From a virus: a stretch of 30,045 nt of DNA. How positions within the stretch are numbered: the first letter of the stretch is position 1; each line of letters begins with the position of its first letter. Positions 12,946-20,824 of this stretch are shown here, piece after piece. A program made the position numbers and the translations under genes. The notes under the pieces are model-generated. The model was not told the DNA's origin and ran no database searches. It was given only the letters and a program-made list of their open reading frames with translations. The stretch lies in the IMG/VR virus record IMGVR_UViG_3300036759_000018, positions 1 to 30,045 of that record; one strand, given 5' to 3'.

Positions 12946-13337
12946 GCCGCGCGAGCCTCTACGACTTTCGCGATCTCGACGTGATGGTGAAGCTCGCCGA
13001 TACGGCGAACGCCGAGGGGCTCGCGACTTCCGTCGAGCTGGCCGAAGCGATGGGGCTCGGGGACGACGGAACGCTAATCGCCTCTCGCTGCAATTGGATG
13101 CGTCGCTTCGGCATGCTCGACTTCGACCCGCAGACGCGAGGCTGGCGCTTAACTCGCGGCGGCGAGCGTGTCGTCGAGGCGCGTCTGCGGGCGGCGGCGG
13201 CGCGGACGATCGACGCGGTACCCGACGAGCAGATGGTCGACGTGATGTCTCACGTGACAGCGCGCTATCGGCTCGGCGACCCAATGATGGCGGCGATGCT
13301 TCGCCGTGAATTCGTCTTCGGAACGAGGTCGAGATGA
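12942..13337 (+). CDS. Winged-helix-like small protein
   Basis: 131 residues, ATG in an ATGA overlap with the previous stop. The first ~80 residues look like a winged helix: LDVMVKLADTANAEGLATS, VELAEAMGLG, SRCNWMRRFGMLDFD and the wing GWRLTRGGERVV. The C-terminal ~50 residues are helical (MVDVMSHVTARYRLGDPMMAAMLRREF). MarR/LysR-like folds share this pattern but no subfamily is recognised. Second of two consecutive winged-helix-like proteins in the operon, perhaps working on the same DNA. Confidence 0.8.
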   Translation: MSRASLYDFRDLDVMVKLADTANAEGLATSVELAEAMGLGDDGTLIASRCNWMRRFGMLDFDPQTRGWRLTRGGERVVEARLRAAAARTIDAVPDEQMVDVMSHVTARYRLGDPMMAAMLRREFVFGTRSR

Positions 13338-13540
13338 AAGTCGAAGTCGTAACGTGCGATCGCTGCGGCGAGCGGCTCGAAGCCGACAGCGACCTGTCGA
13401 CAATGAGTGTGAAGCTACCGCCGGGGCGGAACGGGAGGACGCGCGACCGACTCGATTCCGTCGAGCTATGTCCCGTCTGCGTCGTCGACCTCGCGAGCTG
13501 GATCGGGACGCCGCCGGTCGAGCCGTCGACGGCGACGTGA
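13334..13540 (+). CDS. Small zinc-ribbon protein
   Basis: 68 residues, ATG in an ATGA overlap. Two cysteine pairs, C8-x2-C11 (TCDRCGE) and C46-x2-C49 (LCPVCV), flank a beta-rich stretch (STMSVKLPPGR), the layout of a rubredoxin-like zinc ribbon. Families of this size in phages are usually nucleic-acid or protein-binding accessories. It is followed by another Cys-containing small protein. The function is not known. Confidence 0.8.
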   Translation: MKVEVVTCDRCGERLEADSDLSTMSVKLPPGRNGRTRDRLDSVELCPVCVVDLASWIGTPPVEPSTAT

Positions 13541-13767
13541 CGATCGAAGTCTCGGGGATCGTCGTCGAATGGGCGCTCGCGACCGCGCCGAACGGGCGCG
13601 CGCATGCGTACGTCGTCAACAGCTCGACGATGGGGCGCTGGGCGCGTCCTCGGGCGGCGTGCGGGATCGCGATCCGGGGCTGGGCGCTCGACGAGAACGC
13701 CGGGCGCTTCGCCTCGTTCGAGCAGCTCGACTGCCCGTCGTGTCGCGCCCAGCTCGACCGGCCGTGA
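13537..13767 (+). CDS. Small protein with CxxC pair, unknown function
   Basis: 76 residues from the GTG at 13537-13539, in a GTGA overlap with the previous stop; longer upstream starts would read through the neighbouring gene out of frame. The N-terminal half is beta-rich (TIEVSGIVVEWALATA, AHAYVVNSST). Cysteines at 42, 66 and 69 (CPSC) may form part of a metal site, with a fourth ligand unclear. It probably belongs with the preceding zinc-ribbon protein. No function assigned. Confidence 0.75.
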   Translation: MTIEVSGIVVEWALATAPNGRAHAYVVNSSTMGRWARPRAACGIAIRGWALDENAGRFASFEQLDCPSCRAQLDRP

Positions 13768-14024
13768 CGACCGAGCGGCGAGCGCTCGATGCGCTGCTCG
13801 CGCGTCATCCCGACTTCGACCTGCTCTCGGTCGACTGGAAAATCGGCCCCGACGGCGACGACCTAAATCGAGTCTGGCTACTCGTCGAGCTGGGCCAGCG
13901 CTCGATCGACGGCTCGGACGTCTGGGCTCGACATCGCTTCGCGATTTGGCGCCGGACCGGGGCGGTGCACGGGCTCGGGCTCGACGGCGCCGTGACGGAC
14001 GATCCGCTCTTTACGCTGGCATGA
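13764..14024 (+). CDS. Last gene of the plus operon, unknown function
   Basis: 86 residues, GTG at 13764-13766 in a GTGA overlap. Helix RRALDALLARHPDFDLLS is followed by a strand-rich half (DLNRVWLLVELG, HRFAIWRRTGAVHGLG). No motif is recognised. Its final 14 bases overlap the 3' end of the converging minus-strand cell-wall peptidase gene, leaving no room for a terminator between the two transcripts. Confidence 0.72.
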   Translation: MTTERRALDALLARHPDFDLLSVDWKIGPDGDDLNRVWLLVELGQRSIDGSDVWARHRFAIWRRTGAVHGLGLDGAVTDDPLFTLA

Positions 14025-15105
14025 GGGCGGGGCGGACGACGCAGAGTAGGTCGCCGCGATAGTGCAGCTCGACCGCGTAGGGCGCCGACTCTGAGCCGTT
14101 ACTGCACCACTCGGCGCTCGACGCGTCGCCGGGCTCGTAGCACGTGACGACATGCTCGGTATCGCCCGTCGACGTCCCGTAGATCGCCATATCGCCGACC
14201 TTGTACGGGGCGCTGCAGCGAGGGTTATTGACCAGCGTCCCGGTGTAGCCGTAGCCGTTCCAGCCCGAGGCGTTCGGGTCGGGGACAGCGACGCCGGTCG
14301 TCTTTTTCGCCCAATACAGCGAGCAGGTCGCATGCTCGGAACAGTCGTCGTCGGGGTGCGTCACGCCGGGGTCGACGCCGTAATCCATCGGTCGGACCTG
14401 CTCGTAATGCCAACGGCTCGCGGCCTGTATCGACGTGACGCAGTAGTCGGTTATCGCCGCGCGGACGTCGTCGATCGTCGCGCTCGGGACGTCGTCGGGC
14501 TTCCCGGCGAACATCTTCCACGCGTCCTCGATCAGCCCGACGGCGACCGAGTCCATCGCCATCTCGCCCTCGTGCGGCCCCGAGGGGACGCGGGCGCTTC
14601 GTAGCGTGTTGAACATCTTCGAGCCGAGCCAGCCGGACGCCGGGTCGATCGACTGCTGGCGCTGGACGCCCTCGACGCCCGTGTCGCCGACGTTCCCGGT
14701 TCCGCGCCCGTGCGCGAACGCGTTCGAGTAGGCGTCGTCCCATTTCGAGGGGTCCCACGGCGCCCAGCGTCCGAGTCGACAAATCGTCCGCTTGTAGGCG
14801 ATCACGTCCGGCCCCTTGCCGCTCGGTTTGTGTCCCGAGCTGGCGGGGACGTCGGGCGGGTAGAGGGGCCGGGGAAAGCCGGGGACCTCGACCATCGGGC
14901 CGCCCTTGTAGGGCTTCGTCCACCACTCGTCTGCGTCGGTCGGCTGGGGCTCGGGCGGCGCCGACGGCGGCTCGGCCTGTCGGGACTTGCGATCGCCCAG
15001 CTCGACGGCGCCGCGCGCCGTCAGACGCACGAGGACGGGGAACGTCCCGCGTCTCGACATCCGAGTCGGTCCGGGGAGGGGATGCTCTTCGCTTGGTCCG
15101 TTCAT
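14011..15105 (-). CDS. Cys/His cell-wall peptidase with peptidoglycan-binding-like N-domain (endolysin or tail lysin)
   Basis: 364 residues from the ATG at 15103-15105, with GGAGGT 7 bases upstream; a longer frame to 15180 would run into the upstream gene. After a Pro-rich N-terminus, residues ~85-150 (GKGPDVIAYKRTICRLGRW, WDDAYSNAFAHG) look like the helical peptidoglycan-binding repeat found in actinophage lysins. The C-terminal domain has a NlpC/P60- or CHAP-like pair: DDDCSEHATCSLYWA with C255, and GDTEHVVTCYEPGD with H318. Such enzymes cut peptide bonds in peptidoglycan. It is the last gene of the tail operon, so it may act during entry or be the lysis endolysin; the holin-like genes are elsewhere. 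Confidence 0.75.
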   Translation of the reverse strand: MNGPSEEHPLPGPTRMSRRGTFPVLVRLTARGAVELGDRKSRQAEPPSAPPEPQPTDADEWWTKPYKGGPMVEVPGFPRPLYPPDVPASSGHKPSGKGPDVIAYKRTICRLGRWAPWDPSKWDDAYSNAFAHGRGTGNVGDTGVEGVQRQQSIDPASGWLGSKMFNTLRSARVPSGPHEGEMAMDSVAVGLIEDAWKMFAGKPDDVPSATIDDVRAAITDYCVTSIQAASRWHYEQVRPMDYGVDPGVTHPDDDCSEHATCSLYWAKKTTGVAVPDPNASGWNGYGYTGTLVNNPRCSAPYKVGDMAIYGTSTGDTEHVVTCYEPGDASSAEWCSNGSESAPYAVELHYRGDLLCVVRPALMPA

Positions 15106-15106
15106 C

Positions 15107-16030
15107 TCACGACCTCCGACGTTCGAGTCGATCGGCGAGCCATGCCAGGGGCGGCGGCTCGGCTCGGCCACTGCGAGCAAGAGGGGCGGCGGGGTAGGGC
15201 GACCCGGTCGAGGCGCGGTAGACGCGCGCGATCGCCTCGCCGTAGACGACTTCGCTGTCGAGCGCGGCGAGCGCGGGCGTCACGATCCCTGTCGGGATGA
15301 ACCCGGCGAATGGGTCGGCCGAAAAGACGCGCGTCTCGGACAGCTCGAATGTCAAGTGGTAATTGTCGAGCGGCCCGGCGGCGGGCGGGCGCAGGAGTGG
15401 GGGCGTCAGCCGGTAGCTAAGGATCGACTGCCCGTGATCGGCCTCTACCGCATGAATTCCGTACAGAAATTCAGCCGTGTCGATCGGGGCTCGATCGAAA
15501 TTCGCGGCCTCGAAGATGAACCCGAATTCGACATCGATGTTGTACGTCCCGCCGAGCGTCGCGGTCAAAAAATCGAAGCTGTCGAGCGAGAAAACCGACG
15601 ACGCGTTGGTATGAAACGCGCCCTCCGGGGCGACAGGGATCATCGTCGAGAACCCGTCGGGATCATCTTCGAGCGTGATGTCCCAGGTCGCGGTCGCGAC
15701 CGGGACGGCGGTCGTCGGGCCGCCGCCCGAGTAGATCGGCGGTAGCTCGTACTCGGGCAGATTCGGCCGTCCGACGGCGAGGATCGAGTCGTGCGTCACG
15801 AGTAGATACGCCGTCTCGCCGCCGACCTGCTCGCCCGTGTCGGGGTCGCGATTGAACGCGCCGAGCACGCTGGGGACTTGGTAGGTCACGCCGCCGATCT
15901 CGACGAGCGCATAGCCGTCGTCGGGCGTCCCGGCCCCTGTCGCCGCGGGCCAGACGCGTACGGCGTCGTCGGTCGCCCCGAGCGCGGCGCGGAGGACGGT
16001 CGCGAGCTGGCGGCTGGCGGGAACGCTCAC
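15107..16030 (-). CDS. Minor tail protein
   Basis: 307 residues, GTG at 16028-16030 in a GTGA overlap with the hub gene. N-terminus helical (SRQLATVLRAALGATDD), then a beta-rich region (YALVEIGGVTYQVP, TAYLLVTHDSILAVG, TWDITLEDDP) and Pro/Arg-rich C-terminus. It follows the hub-like protein and precedes the cell-wall peptidase. Position and beta-rich makeup suggest a baseplate or tail-tip component; no known domain is evident. Confidence 0.7.
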   Translation of the reverse strand: MSVPASRQLATVLRAALGATDDAVRVWPAATGAGTPDDGYALVEIGGVTYQVPSVLGAFNRDPDTGEQVGGETAYLLVTHDSILAVGRPNLPEYELPPIYSGGGPTTAVPVATATWDITLEDDPDGFSTMIPVAPEGAFHTNASSVFSLDSFDFLTATLGGTYNIDVEFGFIFEAANFDRAPIDTAEFLYGIHAVEADHGQSILSYRLTPPLLRPPAAGPLDNYHLTFELSETRVFSADPFAGFIPTGIVTPALAALDSEVVYGEAIARVYRASTGSPYPAAPLARSGRAEPPPLAWLADRLERRRS

Positions 16031-17661
16031 GCGGGGCTCGCGTCCTGCAGCTCGGCGTACGCGGCGGCGTCGGCGAGCGGCTGTCGGCGGTGCGTCGGAA
16101 GGGCGGCGAGCGCGTCGAGGCTGGCGGGCCGGAAGACGGAACGCGTGACGATGTCGAGCGGCTGCGTCGGGCCGAGGTCGATCCGTACGGCGTCTACGAC
16201 ATGCTTTTCGATGCGGCCGTCGTCGAAGATGATCAGCAGCGTGTCGCCCGCTTCGAGCGCCGGGTTCGGGGCGGCGCGGATCGCGAGCGAGCGGGCGAGC
16301 CCGAGCGCGTCATTCAGCAGCGTCTCGGCGGCGTAGGTTCCCTGTTCGGGCGACTGAATCGAAGTCGAGCGCTCGATCCGTACGACCTTCCCGAACGGCC
16401 CGCCCCAGAGGGTCGGCGAGTCGGGGTCATCGTCGATCACGAGCAGCGCGAACCCGGCGGTTACGGGCGTTTCCTGCCCCGTGATAAAGACGCCGTTGTA
16501 GACGCCCGAGCGGTCGAGCGATTCGTTCGCGGTGATGAACGTCCCAGCCTCGCCTGCGGCGATCGTATAGACGGGGTACGCGGCGAAGCCGCCCGCGAAG
16601 AGCAGATTTGCGGGCGTTCCCTCGGGGCCGAAGCCGGGCGCCCAGGCGTGATATTCGAGCAGCGGGTACCCGTCGGCGGTCGCGGGCTGCGAAATGATGA
16701 CCTTCGAGATTTCGGTCACGCCGACGATCACGGTCCCGCCGGGTATCCCGTCGCCGACGACGAGCATTCCCGGCATGAGGTCGTCGGTATCGGTGATCTC
16801 TTGCAGGACGTTCGAGCCCGTCGTCGTCCGGCTGTTTTTGACGCCGAACGTATTCGCCCGCGCATTCAGGGTCACGGTGTGCTCGTCGTCGACCGAGACG
16901 ACACGGCGACCGGCGGGGATTCCGAGCCCGGTTACGGTCATCCCGACGACGATCGAGGACGTGTCGGGGATGTCGGTAATCGTCGTCGACTCGTCGACGA
17001 GCCAGCCCTCGGTATCGACTTGGCCGCCGCCCGCGGCGACGTCGAGGACGAAAGCGCCGTCGGCGTCGAAGTACGCTTCGCCCCCGATCGCGCGGGCCAG
17101 GTCGGCGAGCGCCTGCGCACGCGAGCCGGAAAAGATCACGCCGACGAGCATCGTCAGCGGCGCGTACAGCATCCGGTACTCGATCCCGTCGGCGAAGACG
17201 TCATAGACGATCGCCTGCGCGGCCTCGGCGGCGGTCAGCCCGGCGGTATCGAACGGGAGGGTAAAGGGCTCGTCGGCGACCTGCGCCATCCGGTCGGCGA
17301 CCTCGATCGTCGCCGTCTGCTGCGTCGTTTCCCAGGTCACGGCCTCGACGCGTAGCCAGCTCGACAGGGTCGCCAGCTCGCGGGTTCCGTCGGCGAAGAC
17401 GACGCCCGCTCGTAGCGCGACGTGGCCGCCATAGGGGAGGGTGCGAATGTCGAGCCCGAGCGCGTCGGCGGTCGCGAGCGCCCAGGGGATCACGATCGAG
17501 CCCGAGCGCCTCGACGCGGCCGTCCGGTCGATCGTCAGCCCGCCCGACTCGACCGTGACGGCGACGGGGTCGACGACGCCGGGAAAGTAGAGGTCGACCT
17601 CGGCGGCGACGGGATGGGACGTGCGTAGCGCGTCGAGAAACGCCTGCGAGACGGGCCGCAC
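16027..17661 (-). CDS. Tail hub / baseplate protein with two inserted beta repeats
   Basis: 544 residues, GTG at 17659-17661, one base after the previous stop. The N-terminal region (VAAEVDLYFPGV, IDRTAASRRSGSIVIPW, RVEAVTWETTQQTATIEVADR) and the C-terminal region (NPALEAGDTLLIIFDDG, KHVVDAVRIDLGPTQPLDIVTRS in parts) resemble the DUF5047/hub proteins that close the tail tube. Between them are two related modules of about 40 residues, around 230-275 (GMTVTGLGIPAGRRVVSV) and around 290-340 (GMLVVGDGIPGGTVIVGV), which look like an added decoration. It fits the gene order after tape measure and distal tail protein. Assignment is by context and pattern. Confidence 0.78.
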   Translation of the reverse strand: MRPVSQAFLDALRTSHPVAAEVDLYFPGVVDPVAVTVESGGLTIDRTAASRRSGSIVIPWALATADALGLDIRTLPYGGHVALRAGVVFADGTRELATLSSWLRVEAVTWETTQQTATIEVADRMAQVADEPFTLPFDTAGLTAAEAAQAIVYDVFADGIEYRMLYAPLTMLVGVIFSGSRAQALADLARAIGGEAYFDADGAFVLDVAAGGGQVDTEGWLVDESTTITDIPDTSSIVVGMTVTGLGIPAGRRVVSVDDEHTVTLNARANTFGVKNSRTTTGSNVLQEITDTDDLMPGMLVVGDGIPGGTVIVGVTEISKVIISQPATADGYPLLEYHAWAPGFGPEGTPANLLFAGGFAAYPVYTIAAGEAGTFITANESLDRSGVYNGVFITGQETPVTAGFALLVIDDDPDSPTLWGGPFGKVVRIERSTSIQSPEQGTYAAETLLNDALGLARSLAIRAAPNPALEAGDTLLIIFDDGRIEKHVVDAVRIDLGPTQPLDIVTRSVFRPASLDALAALPTHRRQPLADAAAYAELQDASPA

Positions 17662-17662
17662 G

Positions 17663-18355
17663 TTAGGCGACCTCGGGCGCGTCGACCTGCTGGCCCTGGA
17701 CGATGAACCGTCGGGGCTCGTGCAGCGCGAGCCGCGAGGGGCGCTGCTCGACGTACGAGATCACGGCGAGGTACAGCGAGCCGACGCCCTGCTCGGAGGG
17801 CGTGCGCAGCAGAACCGGGTAGCCCGTCCCGAGCGCCCCGCGCGCACGGTCACGAGCGGCGAGGTCGAGCGTGACGAATATCAGCTCGAACGCGGGCGCC
17901 TTCGCGATGTCGGTCGTGACGATCGGGGCGCGCCGCCCGATGATGTAGTGGACGCCCGCCGGGACGGCGACATTCAGCTCGGCGAGCTGCTCGACGACCA
18001 CGCGCTGCGTATTCGCGGGCTCGACGAGGTCGACGAGCCAGGGGTCGGCGTCGGGGGCGGCCGTGATCTCGACGGGGCCGTCGCTCGCCGTCGTCGATCG
18101 CTCGCCGCCCGCGTTCTCGACGCTGGCGCGATACGTCACGGGCTCGTCGAGCGGCGCCTCGTAATCGACGACCTCGACGGTTCCGGGCGTCGTCGGGACG
18201 CCGTAAGCGCCGCGGACGGGCGTTGCGACGTCGTCCGCGTCGAGCCGCTCGACGTACAGCGTCGCGGCGCCGCTCGGGACGCCGATCGTCAGCTCGACGA
18301 CCTCGTTCGTCGTGTCGAGCGCGGCGTCGATCGTCGGGGCTGCGGGGGGCGCCAC
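17663..18355 (-). CDS. Distal-tail-like minor tail protein
   Basis: 230 residues, GTG at 18353-18355; its first base overlaps the tape-measure TAG. The N-terminal ~100 residues look like an Ig/FN3-type beta domain (EVVELTIGVPSGAATLYVERL, PVTYRASVENAGGE). The rest is also beta-rich (FELIFVTLDLAARDRARGAL, GSLYLAVISYVEQR) and ends PRRFIVQGQQV, like the distal-tail proteins encoded right after the tape measure. It probably joins the tail tube to the hub. No diagnostic motif, so the role rests on place and fold pattern. Confidence 0.72.
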   Translation of the reverse strand: MAPPAAPTIDAALDTTNEVVELTIGVPSGAATLYVERLDADDVATPVRGAYGVPTTPGTVEVVDYEAPLDEPVTYRASVENAGGERSTTASDGPVEITAAPDADPWLVDLVEPANTQRVVVEQLAELNVAVPAGVHYIIGRRAPIVTTDIAKAPAFELIFVTLDLAARDRARGALGTGYPVLLRTPSEQGVGSLYLAVISYVEQRPSRLALHEPRRFIVQGQQVDAPEVA

Positions 18356-20199
18356 TAGACCGGCCCTCCCGCGAGCAGCGTCCGGGCCGTGCCGGTGTCG
18401 ACGCGGACGACCTCGGTTCGCACGATCCCGCGCAGCTCTTCGTCGCCGATGTAGACGCGGACCTCGATCGGCGCGGGCTCGATCGTCGGGGCGCCGACGG
18501 CCGGGAGTGAGAGGGGTCGTACGCCGAGCCCCGAGCCAAGCATCCCGCCGCCCGAGGGGGCGCCGAGCGCCATCGTCGAGACGCCGCCCGGCCCGCCCGA
18601 GCCCGCGACGGCTGCGGGGGCGGCGGTCGGGATCGCGCTAAACGGGTTCGGGATCGATATCCCGGTGCCGGGAAACTTGCGCGGGATCAGCCCGGAGAAA
18701 AAGTCGCGAATGCGATCGGCGAGATCGCCGACGCCGTCTTTGAACGCCTGCCACAGCTTGTCGCCGAGCCCGGCGAAGGGATTCACGATGTGATCGATGA
18801 CCCACTGCGCCGCATCCTTTATCCCGTTCAAGATCACGCGACCGAGCCGGGCGCCGAAGTCGAGCAGGTTGCTCAATCGGTCGACGATCAGCTCGACGAC
18901 CTTCGCGAACGGCGTCCCGAAGTTCGTCACGACGAACGTCGCGGCGGCACGCAGCCCGGCGAGGATCGCATTCCCCAGCCGTACGGCCAGGTCGACGGGC
19001 GCCATGATGCCGTCGACGATCGCGTTCCCGATCTTCGACGCCTCGGCCTTCACGCCCGCGACGGCCTGTCCGAGCATCCGTTTCACTTGGTCGAGCGCGG
19101 CGCCGAGCAGCTTTACGAACGGGTTCGCTTTCAAGATGTCGAGCGGGGCGGTCAGCGCCTCGACGACGATGTCTTTGATCGCCTGCCACGCGGCGCGCCA
19201 GTCGCCCCTCGCGATCGCGGCGATCAGCCGGGCGACGTTCGCCGTCTGCTCGGCGATGTTGCGAATGATCGTCGCGAAGTAGTCAAGGATCGGTTGCGCG
19301 ATCCGTACGGCCGTGCGAATCGTCTCGGAGATTTGCGGCCAGTATTTCTGAAACGCGACGAGCCCCTCGGCGGCGTAATTGAAAAACTTCGTCAGCAGCG
19401 GTAGCAGCGCCGTACCGATCGTCTCTTTGACGTTTTCGAGGGCGATATTGAATCGCTCTTGTGCGGCGGCGCTCGTCTTCCCGAAGTCTTCGGCCGCGCC
19501 GCCGAATCGCTTTTGCGCCTCGGTCAGCTCTTGCGCGGCGGTGCGCTGTTTGTCAATCGCGCGGGCGGCCTCGTAGCCCTGTTTCACTTGCTCGATGCGA
19601 TCTTTCAGCGCCTCTTTTTCGGCCTTCGAGGCGCCGCGCGTTTGGTCCTGCAGCGCAGATACCTGCGCGCGGAGGGCGTCGTAGGCGTCCGTCACTTTCG
19701 GCAGGTTGACGCCAACGCGCTTGAACGCGTTCGCCTGCCCCGTCATCGATTTCTCGACGGCCTTCGTCGCGGCTTCGAGCGAGATACCCCTCGCCGCGGC
19801 GATGTCGGCCGCAAGCTGCATCCCTTCGAGCGCCTTGTTTACGTCTTTGGTCGAGCCCTGCAGTTTCGTAAACGATTCGGCTAGGTCCTCGTCGTCGACG
19901 GCCGCAAGCTGCGACGTCTTGTCGATCGTGTCCGAGATTTGGTCGGCGTATTTCGCGTACGACTGGCCGGTCGTCTTTACCGTGCGTTCGAGGTTTTTCT
20001 GGACGCGCTCGGATTCTTTGGCGGCCTCGACCGACTCTTTCAGGAAGTCGACGGCGATCCCGAGCCCGGCCCCCGCGGCGCCCGCGATCGCGAGCCCCTT
20101 TCCCCATTTCGTGATGCTCGACTTTGTCTTGTCGAGCCCCTGCTGGACCTCTTTCGTGTCCAGCAGGACTTTCAGGTACGCGGTACCGATTTGCGTCAC
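18355..20199 (-). CDS. Tape measure protein
   Basis: 614 residues, GTG at 20197-20199 in a GTGA overlap with the second chaperone frame. Typical makeup: long helical and coiled-coil N-terminal half (KVLLDTKEVQQGLDKTKSSI, ERVQKNLERTVKTTGQSYAK, SKAEKEALKDRIEQVKQGYE), hydrophobic segments in the middle (LLPLLTKFFNYAAEGLVAF, repeated NAI/VRLGNAILAGL units), and a Gly/Pro-rich C-terminus. It is the longest virion gene here and is short for the family; the known proportion of about 1.5 angstrom per residue predicts a tail near 90 nm. A few Gly-x-x segments at 420-500 repeat the motif V-x-x-I/L-V-x-x-L-x-N/D. Confidence 0.93.
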   Translation of the reverse strand: MTQIGTAYLKVLLDTKEVQQGLDKTKSSITKWGKGLAIAGAAGAGLGIAVDFLKESVEAAKESERVQKNLERTVKTTGQSYAKYADQISDTIDKTSQLAAVDDEDLAESFTKLQGSTKDVNKALEGMQLAADIAAARGISLEAATKAVEKSMTGQANAFKRVGVNLPKVTDAYDALRAQVSALQDQTRGASKAEKEALKDRIEQVKQGYEAARAIDKQRTAAQELTEAQKRFGGAAEDFGKTSAAAQERFNIALENVKETIGTALLPLLTKFFNYAAEGLVAFQKYWPQISETIRTAVRIAQPILDYFATIIRNIAEQTANVARLIAAIARGDWRAAWQAIKDIVVEALTAPLDILKANPFVKLLGAALDQVKRMLGQAVAGVKAEASKIGNAIVDGIMAPVDLAVRLGNAILAGLRAAATFVVTNFGTPFAKVVELIVDRLSNLLDFGARLGRVILNGIKDAAQWVIDHIVNPFAGLGDKLWQAFKDGVGDLADRIRDFFSGLIPRKFPGTGISIPNPFSAIPTAAPAAVAGSGGPGGVSTMALGAPSGGGMLGSGLGVRPLSLPAVGAPTIEPAPIEVRVYIGDEELRGIVRTEVVRVDTGTARTLLAGGPV

Positions 20200-20495
20200 G
20201 GCTCGACCTCGCGGACCGTGCGCCCGGTGATTCCGGCCAGCTCGGCGACCGAGACGCGGCGACGCTCACGGGTCAGCGTCCGCGAGCGCGGAACGGCGAG
20301 CGGTGGGATCGGTCGCCCGCCCGGACCGGACGCGAGCGCCCGTACGAGCGTCCAGCTAATTTCGAGCTGCGACGCCTGCAGCTCAAGCTCGGCCGTCCAG
20401 CGGTCGGCGGCCTCGCGCAGCTCGTCGAAGAGCAGGGGATCGTCGGCCGCGCAGTCGCGCAGCGCGCGCGGATCGATCCCGGTCGCGGCGCTCAC
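20196..20495 (-). CDS. Second tail assembly chaperone frame
   Basis: 99 residues if started at the GTG at 20493-20495, which overlaps the stop of the first chaperone (GTGA). The frame is in -1 relation to the first chaperone, as in the classic G/GT arrangement where a ribosomal slip makes a fusion; the frame is open far upstream, so a fusion is possible. I did not find a convincing X-XXY-YYZ slippery heptamer near the end of the first frame, so coupled re-initiation is at least as likely. The protein has helices ALRDCAADDPLLFDELREAADRW in part, and a basic C-terminus (LTRERRRVSVAELAG). Confidence 0.75.
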   Translation of the reverse strand: MSAATGIDPRALRDCAADDPLLFDELREAADRWTAELELQASQLEISWTLVRALASGPGGRPIPPLAVPRSRTLTRERRRVSVAELAGITGRTVREVEP

Positions 20496-20815
20496 GCGGG
20501 CGATCGCGCCTCGCCAGCCGCCGCCGTCTGCGGCCCGGTAGGGTCCAGCCGTTCGCGCGCCTCGGCGACCGTCTTCGGGTCGCTGGCGAAGCTCGCGACC
20601 TTGTCCGCCCACGCCTGCAGCTCGCCCTCGGGCTCGCCGAGGGCGCGCCAGACGGTCCAGAGGACGTCGGTCATCCGGCCCGTGTCGATCGGGCGGCCAT
20701 GCTGCGTCTCGAAGGCGACGAGGTCGCCGACGCGCGCGAGCGCGAGCTGCTCGGTCCCGTCGAAGTAGCGGACGAGTGTGTAGTCGCCCCGCTCGGGGGC
20801 GCCGTTCGCCGACAT
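20492..20815 (-). CDS. Tail assembly chaperone
   Basis: 107 residues, ATG at 20813-20815. It lies between the major tail protein and tape measure, the fixed place of lambda G-like chaperones that coat the tape measure during tail assembly. Short strands at the N-terminus (DYTLVRYFDGTEQLALARVG) and helices after (MTDVLWTVWRALG, ELQAWADKVASFASD) match the mixed fold of these proteins. Sequence alone would not identify it; gene order and the overlapping second frame do. Confidence 0.82.
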   Translation of the reverse strand: MSANGAPERGDYTLVRYFDGTEQLALARVGDLVAFETQHGRPIDTGRMTDVLWTVWRALGEPEGELQAWADKVASFASDPKTVAEARERLDPTGPQTAAAGEARSPA

Positions 20816-20824
20816 GACCGAGCC

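Noticed and set aside
16090-17355. 421-codon plus frame opposite the tail hub
   Set aside because: Antisense shadow of the hub gene; no fold-like pattern.
20492-20600. -1 slippery heptamer for a G/GT fusion
   Set aside because: Candidates such as C-CCG-AAG and GGGCCG do not meet the X-XXY-YYZ rule in the right frame.
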